A DNA stretch of 14,901 nucleotides from CAZTAR01 sp043813895 (GTDB taxonomy: Bacteria; Planctomycetota; Phycisphaerae; UBA1845; UTPLA1): NCBI GenBank assembly GCA_043813895.1, contig JBDRKQ010000026.1, positions 1 through 14,901 on the forward strand, given 5' to 3'. The notes under the pieces are model-generated. The model did no database searches. It was given only the letters and a program-made list of their open reading frames with translations, and had not been told where the DNA came from. Made by a program: the position numbers and the translations under genes. Numbering within the stretch: position 1 is the stretch's first letter; each line of letters begins with the position of its first letter. Shown in pieces: positions 1 to 6,035 of this stretch.

Positions 1-1
1 G

Positions 2-991
2 TACGGCGGGCCGGAGTTGGACGCGTTGGCCTCGGCGATTGTCGTCGAGGAGTTGGCCTATGCAGACGCCTCGGTCGCCGTCATCAACAGCGTGCAGAAC
101 TCACTCTGCATCGACCCGATTCTCCATCACGGCACGGAAGCACAGAAGGAGAAGTGGCTGCCGCCCATGGCGCGAGGCGAGTGCCTGAACTGCTTTAGCC
201 TGACTGAGGCGGATTCGGGTTCCGATGCCGGCGCGATGAAGTGCAAGGCGGAGTTGAAGGGGGACGAGTGGGTCATCAACGGCACGAAGCTGTTCGTGAC
301 GACCGGGGCCGAGGCGAACCTGATCATCCTCTTCGTCAGAACGGAGGAGGGGAAAAAGCGTAACGCAAGCTGTCTGATCGTTCCGAAGGACACGCCTGGC
401 GTGGAAGTCGGCAAGCACGAAGACAAGTTGGGCATCCGCGGCAGCAGCACGACCGAATTGGTTTTCGACAATGCCAAGGTGCCCGCTGAAAACCTGCTCG
501 GCGAGCGAGGCGTCGGCCTGCGAGTGGCGATGACGGCCATTGACGGGGGTCGTCTCGGCATCGCCGCACAGGCGATCGGCATCGCCCAGGCGGCGTTGGA
601 CAAGGCGATCGGATACGCCCTGGAGCGGAAGCAGTTCGGCAAGACATTGTCGCAGTTTCAGGCGATTCAGTGGAAGGTCGCCGACATGGCGACGCGCATC
701 AAAGCATCCCGTGCGTTGTTGTATAAGGCTTGTTGGGCGAAGGATCAGAAGCAGCACTCCCTGCACCTACCGGCGATGGTCAAGGTGTACGCCGGGGAAA
801 CGGCCACTTACTGTGCCAACCAGGCGATCCAGATCTTCGGCGGTATGGGCTACTGTCGTGAGAGCGAGGTCGAACGGTACCTCCGCGACGCCAAGATCAC
901 GGAGATCTACGAAGGCACGAGCGAGATGCAGCGTCAGACAATCGGCGCAACGCTCGTGAAAGACCCCGGCCGCCTGTCGGCGGTCGATTGA
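2..991 (+). CDS. acyl-CoA dehydrogenase, 5'-truncated by window edge
   Basis: FAD-dependent acyl-CoA dehydrogenase, which oxidises a saturated acyl-CoA to the 2-enoyl-CoA and passes electrons to electron-transfer flavoprotein. The frame is open from base 2 (it begins YGGPEL, a typical internal family motif), so the true start lies outside the window. About 329 residues are visible against roughly 380 for the family, so some 50 N-terminal residues are missing. Visible hallmarks are the FAD/substrate motif LTEADSGSD, the middle beta-domain with LFVTTGAEAN, the RKQFGKTLSQFQ helix of the C-terminal domain, FGGMGY, and the catalytic-base motif IYEGTSEMQ, whose first Glu is the expected base. It is followed after 164 bases by thiolase and then other beta-oxidation genes, which fits a short-chain acyl-CoA role. 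Exact chain-length specificity (butyryl, isobutyryl or other) cannot be read from the sequence. No ETF gene is in view. Confidence 0.93.
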   Translation, partial: YGGPELDALASAIVVEELAYADASVAVINSVQNSLCIDPILHHGTEAQKEKWLPPMARGECLNCFSLTEADSGSDAGAMKCKAELKGDEWVINGTKLFVTTGAEANLIILFVRTEEGKKRNASCLIVPKDTPGVEVGKHEDKLGIRGSSTTELVFDNAKVPAENLLGERGVGLRVAMTAIDGGRLGIAAQAIGIAQAALDKAIGYALERKQFGKTLSQFQAIQWKVADMATRIKASRALLYKACWAKDQKQHSLHLPAMVKVYAGETATYCANQAIQIFGGMGYCRESEVERYLRDAKITEIYEGTSEMQRQTIGATLVKDPGRLSAVD

Positions 992-1018
992 TAGGCAGCG
1001 ATCCCTTACAGCCGGGAG

Positions 1019-1104
1019 AGCCGCGGACTTTAGTCCGCGCGGCTGTTCGATGCTGTGTGTACCTTTGGTTGGTGAGTGACCGCGCGGATTGAAGTCCGCG
1101 GCTC
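1019..1104. repeat. inverted pair of REP-like palindromes (BIME-like)
   Basis: The 164-base gap between the dehydrogenase and thiolase genes holds two copies of one palindromic unit in opposite orientation. The first (1019-1044) contains GCGGACT-TT-AGTCCGC with outer AGCC/GGCT arms. The second (1080-1104), read on the minus strand, is AGCCGCGGACTTCAATCCGC and continues into GCGG, differing from the first at about two core positions. The copies are separated by about 35 unrelated bases. The pair can form either two small hairpins or one large stem. This is the architecture of bacterial interspersed mosaic elements built from REP units. It may also affect read-through or mRNA stability between the two genes, which is inference. 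Confidence 0.75.
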
Positions 1105-1155
1105 TTCGGTCGAGCGGCCGAGGCTGCTTCACTCTCGTGTTTGGAGAACCCGGTT

Positions 1156-2337
1156 ATGCCACAGAGTGTGATTGTCGCAGCGAAGCGAAGTCCGATTGGG
1201 AAGTTCCTGGGAAGCCTGAGCCCTCTGCCGGCGCCGAAGATCGGTGTTGCCGTTACGAAGGGGATGCTTGAAAGCGTCGGTTGCTCGCCCGGGGACGTCG
1301 ATCTCGCTATCTTTGGCCAGGTCTTGCAGGCCGGCGTCGGCCAGAACCCGGCGCGGCAGGTTGCCCTGGGGGCGGGATGCACGGGTGAGGTCAGCGCGAT
1401 CACCGTCAACCAGGTCTGCGGCTCGGGTCTCCGTGCGGCCATGGATGCCGACAACAACATTCGCCTCGGGCAGGCGACGGTGGCCATCGCCGGCGGCATC
1501 GAGAACATGTCCGACGCGCCGTACATTATTCGCGAGCTCCGCTTCAAGGGAACGAAATTCGGTGACTCGAAGGTCGTTGACGAGATGCAATTCGACGGGC
1601 TCACCTGTGCTTACGAAGGCACGGCCATGGGCGTGGTCGCCGACTACACGGCCGAGAAACACAACGTGACGCGCGAGGATCAGGACAAACTCGCACTGGC
1701 GAGTCACCAGCGGGCGGGCAAGGCCCAGGCGGCCGGCGCGTTCAAGGAAGAGATCGTTCCCATCGAGGTTCCGGCAGGCCGGAAGAAGACGGTCATGTTC
1801 GAGGCGGACGAAACGATCCGCGCAGAGAATACCCTCGAGGGTTTGGGCAAGTTGCGGCCCGCGTTCGGGAAGGACGGCACTGTCACCGCGGGCAATGCGT
1901 CGCAGCTCGCCGACGGCGCGGCTGCTGTTTTGATGACCTCCGCAGACGAGGCGGCGAAACGCGGCTGGAAGGTTCGGGCGAAAATCCTTTCGCACGCGAC
2001 ATTCGGCGTGGAACCGAAGGAGCTGTTCATCGCGCCGGTCGGCGCGGTGAAGCTGGCGGTCGAGCGGGCCGGCCTGAAGCTGAGCGACATTGATCTGTTC
2101 GAACTGAATGAGGCGTTCGCGGCCCAGTCGGTAGCGTGCCTCCGCGGATTGGAACTCACGGACGAACGCGTCAACATCAACGGCGGTGGCATCGCCCTCG
2201 GCCATCCCATTGGTGCAAGCGGCGCTCGGATTCTCGTCACGCTGATCCATGCGATGGAGCAGCGAGACGTGAAGCGCGGCGTCGCGTCATTGTGCCTCGG
2301 CGGCGGCAATGCGGTCGCGATGGTGATTGAACGATAA
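1156..2337 (+). CDS. acetyl-CoA C-acyltransferase (thiolase II family)
   Basis: Thiolase of 393 residues, the usual length for the acetyl-CoA acetyltransferase family. It cleaves 3-ketoacyl-CoA (likely acetoacetyl-CoA) with CoA to give acetyl-CoA, or runs in reverse. The nucleophilic Cys is Cys88 in NQVCGSG. The second active-site set is His350 in GGGIALGHPIGASG and Cys380 in SLCLGGGNA, and NEAFA is also present. This matches the Cys89/His348/Cys378 arrangement of the Zoogloea enzyme. The ATG at 1156 is preferred over an in-frame TTG at 1141 because GGAG at 1143-1146 lies nine bases upstream of the ATG and the protein then begins MPQSVIVAAKRSP, as family members do. It lies between the acyl-CoA dehydrogenase and 3-hydroxyacyl-CoA dehydrogenase genes, consistent with the last step of a short-chain beta-oxidation spiral. 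Confidence 0.95.
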   Translation: MPQSVIVAAKRSPIGKFLGSLSPLPAPKIGVAVTKGMLESVGCSPGDVDLAIFGQVLQAGVGQNPARQVALGAGCTGEVSAITVNQVCGSGLRAAMDADNNIRLGQATVAIAGGIENMSDAPYIIRELRFKGTKFGDSKVVDEMQFDGLTCAYEGTAMGVVADYTAEKHNVTREDQDKLALASHQRAGKAQAAGAFKEEIVPIEVPAGRKKTVMFEADETIRAENTLEGLGKLRPAFGKDGTVTAGNASQLADGAAAVLMTSADEAAKRGWKVRAKILSHATFGVEPKELFIAPVGAVKLAVERAGLKLSDIDLFELNEAFAAQSVACLRGLELTDERVNINGGGIALGHPIGASGARILVTLIHAMEQRDVKRGVASLCLGGGNAVAMVIER

Positions 2338-2403
2338 GGCAGTTGGGAGTCCCGGCGGACAGCATCGGATTGAACCACGTTTGAAGAGAAGTAAGGAACC
2401 GAC

Positions 2404-3264
2404 ATGGCCATCGAAGCAGCAGTCGTAATCGGCACGGGGACAATGGGACGCGGCATCGCCCAGGTCGCGGCGACGACCGGCTTGAAGACCTGGATGTATG
2501 ACGTGAATGCGGCACAGGTCGAGAGCGCTTCCAAGGCGATTGAGAAAAGCCTGTCGAAGCTGGTCGAGAAGGGCAAGCTGGACGCCAAGACCGCGGACGC
2601 CGCCAAGGCCAACCTGCGGACGTGCACTTCTCTGGACGACGTGGACTGGTCCAAGGTCGGCATTGCCGTCGAGGCGATCTTCGAGAACTTCGACGCGAAG
2701 GTGTCGCTCTACGGCGACTTGGCCAAGCGCCTCTTGCCCGCCGCCATCCTTGCCAGCAACACGAGCAGCATCAGCATCACGAAGCTCGCGGCCGCGAGCG
2801 GTCGGCCGGAGAAGTTCATCGGCATGCACTTCTTCAACCCCGTTCCGCTCATGACGCTCGTCGAGGTTATTCGCGGCGTGCAGACCAACGACGCGACGCT
2901 GGCGACGGTGGAGGCGCTGGCCAAGAGAATGGGCAAGAACCCCCTGCCGTGCAACGACAGCCCGGGCTTCGTCAGCAATCGCGTCTTGATGCCGCTGATC
3001 AACGAGGCCGCCTACGTCCTGATGGAAGGAATCGCCACGCCGGAGAACATCGACGAGATCTTGAAGCAGGGCTGCAACTTCCCGATGGGGCCGCTGGTCC
3101 TTGCCGACTTCATCGGGCTGGATGTCTGTCTCAGCATCATGGAAGTGCTGCACCGGGACCTGGGCGATCCGAAGTTCCGCCCGTGTCCGCTGATTCGCAA
3201 GCTTGTGGATGCGGGCTACCTCGGCCGAAAGAGCGGCCGGGGATTTCACGACTATTCCAAGTAG
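2404..3264 (+). CDS. 3-hydroxyacyl-CoA dehydrogenase (3-hydroxybutyryl-CoA dehydrogenase-like)
   Basis: Monofunctional NAD(P)-dependent 3-hydroxyacyl-CoA dehydrogenase of 286 residues, interconverting 3-hydroxyacyl-CoA and 3-ketoacyl-CoA. The N-terminal Rossmann fold starts at residue 5 with GTGTMGRG (Gly10, Gly12, Gly15). The catalytic set lines up with the human mitochondrial enzyme at a constant offset of 16: Ser121, His142 in GMHFFNPVP, Glu154 in LVEVI and Asn192 in GFVSNR. The C-terminal dimerisation domain follows and ends in a GRKSGRGFHDY motif. There is no fused hydratase domain, so it resembles the short Hbd/PaaH type acting on C4 substrates rather than FadB. The ATG at 2404 is preceded by a purine-rich AAGTAAGGAA. 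It follows thiolase by 66 bases and is probably cotranscribed with it. Downstream, a 215-base gap with hairpins separates it from the hydratase. Confidence 0.95.
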   Translation: MAIEAAVVIGTGTMGRGIAQVAATTGLKTWMYDVNAAQVESASKAIEKSLSKLVEKGKLDAKTADAAKANLRTCTSLDDVDWSKVGIAVEAIFENFDAKVSLYGDLAKRLLPAAILASNTSSISITKLAAASGRPEKFIGMHFFNPVPLMTLVEVIRGVQTNDATLATVEALAKRMGKNPLPCNDSPGFVSNRVLMPLINEAAYVLMEGIATPENIDEILKQGCNFPMGPLVLADFIGLDVCLSIMEVLHRDLGDPKFRPCPLIRKLVDAGYLGRKSGRGFHDYSK

Positions 3265-3320
3265 GGTCAGCCGCGACGGGCAATGCTGCGCGGTGGAACC
3301 TATTGAGGTTTGAATTGAGA

Positions 3321-3360
3321 ATGGGGCGCGCCCCATGCCCACGGATTGCGATCCATGGGC
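3321..3360. repeat. two adjacent intergenic hairpins
   Basis: The gap between the dehydrogenase and hydratase genes contains a perfect 16-base palindrome, ATGGGGCGCGCCCCAT (3321-3336). It is followed immediately by a second inverted repeat, GCCCACGGAT-TGCG-ATCCATGGGC (3337-3360), with one mismatch in a 10-base stem. The second is followed by GGCTTTCCCC rather than a T-run, so it is not a convincing intrinsic terminator. The arrangement looks like a REP-type mobile palindrome, or an RNA element that separates two transcription units. The two readings cannot be told apart from one copy. Confidence 0.55.
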
Positions 3361-3418
3361 TTTCCCCGTCGAATCTGTTACCCACCACACGTGCGCCCCC
3401 CCAGAGAACCCCTGCTGC

Positions 3419-3447
3419 TTGGCCGGACCGTGCGACCGCGGTAGAAT
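3419..3447 (+). promoter_or_regulatory. possible sigma70-type promoter for hydratase-mutase pair
   Basis: TTGGCC at 3419-3424 and TAGAAT at 3442-3447 are separated by exactly 17 bases. They sit about 33 bases upstream of the hydratase start and downstream of the twin hairpins. The -10 box matches the consensus at five of six positions; the -35 box matches only TTG. If real, it would make the hydratase and mutase a separate transcription unit from the upstream genes. This is pattern-based only. Confidence 0.35.
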
Positions 3448-3465
3448 GGGGCGATCGCCACACTC

Positions 3466-3470
3466 GGAGG
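3466..3470 (+). promoter_or_regulatory. ribosome binding site deciding the hydratase start
   Basis: GGAGG lies nine bases before the ATG at 3480. The same reading frame is open far upstream, through the preceding dehydrogenase gene, so this site together with the start of family homology (MSTEVLF) is what fixes the start. Confidence 0.8.
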
Positions 3471-3479
3471 CATGCAAAG

Positions 3480-4259
3480 ATGAGTACGGAAGTCCTGTTT
3501 GAACAAGAAGGCCCGATCGGGCGGATCACGTTTAGCGGCCCCAAGGGCATCAATGTCTTCTCCACGGCGGTACTAGAATCTCTGGAGGCGAGGCTCGACG
3601 AGGTTGCCAGCCAGCCCGAGATTCGCGTCCTGATCCTCACTGGCAATGGCAAGACGTTCGTTGCCGGCGCGGACATCGCGGAGATGTCGGCTTCCGGTCT
3701 GGATGCGGGCGAGAGCTTCAGCAAACGCGGCCAGGCGTGTTTCGCCAAGCTGGCTGGGTTTGAGCAGGCAGTCACCATCGCCGCGATCAACGGCGCGGCG
3801 CTCGGTGGAGGCTGCGAAGTCGCGACGGCGTGCGATCTCCGCGTCATGGCCGAGGAGGCGAAGATCGGCGTGCCGGAAGTCAAGCTCGGGTTGATCCCGG
3901 GGTGGGGCGGCACGCAGCGGCTGAGGCTGCTCGTCGGATCGAGTGAGGCCAAACGCTTGGTGTTCACGGGCGAACCGATCGACGGCAAGGCTGCGGAGCG
4001 CATCGGTCTGGTCAATAGGACCGTGCCCGCCGCCGAGTTGATGACGGCGGTGGACGACCTCGCCAGGAAGATCCTCGCCAACGGGCCGACGGCGGTCCGC
4101 ATGGCGAAACGGGCGCTGCTCGCACTCGACAAGGCATGGCTGGCGCAGGGGCTGTCCGCGGAGGCGGAGGCGTTCGGCGAAGCGTTCGGCAGCCCGCAGG
4201 GTCGCGAAGGCCTCAAGGCGTTCCTGGAGAAGCGAGCGCCCAACTGGGACGTGTCGTAG
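3480..4259 (+). CDS. enoyl-CoA hydratase/isomerase (crotonase superfamily)
   Basis: Crotonase-fold protein of 259 residues, the standard length for a single-domain enoyl-CoA hydratase; it adds water to a 2-enoyl-CoA such as crotonyl-CoA. The oxyanion-hole segments are AGADIAEM (around residue 62) and NGAALGGGCE (residues 104-113). Both catalytic glutamates are present, Glu113 in GGGCE and Glu133 in VPEVKLG, at the 20-residue spacing seen between Glu144 and Glu164 of rat hydratase. The IPGWGGTQRL motif follows. With both acids it should be a true hydratase rather than one of the many catalytically divergent superfamily members. The N-terminal segment GPKGINVFS is a little unusual where most members have an alanine-leucine-asparagine motif. 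It is only 21 bases from the mutase start, so the two are almost certainly cotranscribed. It supplies the hydration step missing from the upstream three genes. Confidence 0.94.
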   Translation: MSTEVLFEQEGPIGRITFSGPKGINVFSTAVLESLEARLDEVASQPEIRVLILTGNGKTFVAGADIAEMSASGLDAGESFSKRGQACFAKLAGFEQAVTIAAINGAALGGGCEVATACDLRVMAEEAKIGVPEVKLGLIPGWGGTQRLRLLVGSSEAKRLVFTGEPIDGKAAERIGLVNRTVPAAELMTAVDDLARKILANGPTAVRMAKRALLALDKAWLAQGLSAEAEAFGEAFGSPQGREGLKAFLEKRAPNWDVS

Positions 4260-4280
4260 CACACGGGGAGTGGTCAGTCG

Positions 4281-5966
4281 ATGGAGCAAAACGTGTCCAG
4301 ATGTGCCGGTGGTATGAAGGCGAGCTTGCAGCCGGATGGACCGCCGGCGGCGGGGCGGCGGGGTGGCGAGCATCTCCGCGAGATCGGCCCTTTCACGACG
4401 ATTTCCGGCCGCCCGCTCAAGCTCGACTACGGGCCGGACGATGTGGCGGGGCTGGACTACGATGCGCGGCTCGGCGACCCGGGTTCGTATCCGTTCACAC
4501 GCGGCTTCCACAAGAACCTGTACCGCGGACGCCTGTGGACGATGCGGCAGTTTGCGGGCTTCGGCTCCGCCAGGCAAACGAACGAACGGTTCAAGTTCCT
4601 GCTGGCCCGCGGACAGACCGGCCTGAGCACGGCGTTCGACCTGCCGACGCTCATGGGGCGAGACAGTGACGACCAGTTGTCACTCGGGGAGGTGGGACGC
4701 TGCGGTGTTGCGGTTGATTCGCTCGCCGACTTCGAGACGCTGTTCGACGGCATCCGTCTCAGCGACGTCAGCGTGTCCATGACGATCAACGCCTCGGCGG
4801 CGATCCTGCTCGCCTTCTATATTGCCACGGCGGACCGGCAGGGCGTGAAACGTGCCGACCTCCGCGGCACCTGTCAAAACGACATCTTCAAGGAGTTCCA
4901 TGCCCAAAACGAGGTTGTTTTCCCGCCCGCCGAAAGCCTGCGACTGGTCGTGGACACGATCGAGTTCTGCGCGGACGAGTTGCCGCAGTACAACCCCGTC
5001 AGCGTGAGCGGCTACCACATCCGCGAGGCGGGTTCGACTGCCGGGCAGGAGTTGGCGTTCACGCTGTGCGACGGGCTCTACTACGTGCATGCCGCCGTCG
5101 AGCGCGGGATGGACGTCGACGCGTTCGCCCCGCGGCTCTCGTTCTTCTTCAATGCGCACAACGACTTCTTCGAGGAGATCTGCAAGTATCGCGCGGCCCG
5201 GCGGATGTGGGCCTCCTACATGAAAGAGCGATTCGGCGCGAAGAACGAGCGATCGATGTGGCTGCGGTTCCACACGCAGACGGCTGGTTGCAGCCTGTAC
5301 GCCAAGCAACCCTACGTCAACCTGATGCGCGTCGCATACCAGGCGATGGCCGCGGTGCTCGGCGGGTGCCAGTCGTTGCACACCAACAGCATGGACGAAA
5401 CGGTCTGCCTGCCGACGGAGAAGGCGGTCACTCTGGCGCTACGGACGCAGCAGGTGCTCGCGTTTGAGACCGGCGTGACGAGCGTCGTCGACCCACTCGG
5501 CGGCAGCTACTACGTCGAGACTCTGACCGATCAGATTGAGGCTGAGGCCCGCGACTATATCCAGCGTATCGACGAGATGGGCGGCATGATCGCGGCCATC
5601 GAGAGCGGCTTCATCCGGCGTGAGATTGCCGAGGCCGCCTACAAGTACAGCGCTGCCGTGGCGCGAAAGGACAAGGTCATCGTCGGCGTGAATGAGTACA
5701 TCGAAGAGGGGGACGAGCACATCGACTTGCTCAAGATCGGCGACGATATCGAGGCCGAGGTTGCCGCGAACCTGAAGGACGTGAAGGCGCGTCGCGACAA
5801 CGGCGCCGTCAAGGCTGCCCTGAAGCGCATCACGGCCGACGCCCGCGAAGATCGCAATGTCATGCCGGCGCTGATCGACGGCGCGAAGGCCTACGCCACC
5901 GTCGGCGAGATGATGGGCGCGCTCGAGCTGGCACTGGGACGGTTCGACCCCGGGCAGATGTGCTAG
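4281..5966 (+). CDS. B12-dependent acyl-CoA mutase large subunit, isobutyryl-CoA mutase-like
   Basis: Catalytic TIM-barrel subunit (561 residues) of the methylmalonyl-CoA mutase superfamily, which rearranges the carbon skeleton of acyl-CoAs by a radical mechanism with adenosylcobalamin. Family motifs are YPFTRG (70-75), GLSTAFDLPT, SVSMTIN, SGYHIREAGSTA, FAPRLSFFF, QSLHTNS and VDPLGGSYYVE. Using the constant offset of two from the Propionibacterium enzyme, His246 matches catalytic His244. Two substrate-pocket positions differ from true methylmalonyl-CoA mutases: Phe91 replaces Tyr89 (RQFAGF) and Gln209 replaces Arg207 (AQNEVVFPP). The lost Arg is the one that binds the substrate carboxylate, and Phe/Gln is the known isobutyryl-CoA mutase pair. 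The first 35 residues are poorly conserved, with a Pro/Gly/Arg-rich stretch. There is no C-terminal cobalamin domain (no DxHxxG), so a separate small subunit is needed and is not adjacent. GGGGAG about ten bases before the ATG supports the start. Ethylmalonyl- or other acyl-CoA mutase activity is not excluded. Confidence 0.9.
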   Translation: MEQNVSRCAGGMKASLQPDGPPAAGRRGGEHLREIGPFTTISGRPLKLDYGPDDVAGLDYDARLGDPGSYPFTRGFHKNLYRGRLWTMRQFAGFGSARQTNERFKFLLARGQTGLSTAFDLPTLMGRDSDDQLSLGEVGRCGVAVDSLADFETLFDGIRLSDVSVSMTINASAAILLAFYIATADRQGVKRADLRGTCQNDIFKEFHAQNEVVFPPAESLRLVVDTIEFCADELPQYNPVSVSGYHIREAGSTAGQELAFTLCDGLYYVHAAVERGMDVDAFAPRLSFFFNAHNDFFEEICKYRAARRMWASYMKERFGAKNERSMWLRFHTQTAGCSLYAKQPYVNLMRVAYQAMAAVLGGCQSLHTNSMDETVCLPTEKAVTLALRTQQVLAFETGVTSVVDPLGGSYYVETLTDQIEAEARDYIQRIDEMGGMIAAIESGFIRREIAEAAYKYSAAVARKDKVIVGVNEYIEEGDEHIDLLKIGDDIEAEVAANLKDVKARRDNGAVKAALKRITADAREDRNVMPALIDGAKAYATVGEMMGALELALGRFDPGQMC

Positions 5967-6035
5967 AGCAATTGACAACTGAGTGCAGCGTGAGTGTGGC
6001 ACCGGCGTACTGCTCTTCCCATTGGAGGATGAGTC

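Noticed and set aside
1129..2250. Antisense open frame of 373 codons opposite the thiolase gene (and similar ones at 2287-3477, 3137-4264 and 12296-13396)
   Set aside because: All lie opposite genes with intact catalytic motifs, and their translations have shadow-frame composition and no recognisable domain.
2622..3479. Long open plus-strand frame that runs through the 3-hydroxyacyl-CoA dehydrogenase gene into the hydratase frame
   Set aside because: It overlaps a clearly real gene in another frame, its translation is Arg/Gln/His-rich with no family motif, and the hydratase has its own GGAGG and ATG at 3480. Stop codons are scarce in GC-rich DNA.
5972..6000. TTGACA at 5972-5977 as a -35 box for the secreted protein gene
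   Set aside because: The hexamer is perfect, but the sequence 17 bases later (TGTGGC) does not resemble a -10 box, so a promoter here is not supported by sequence alone.
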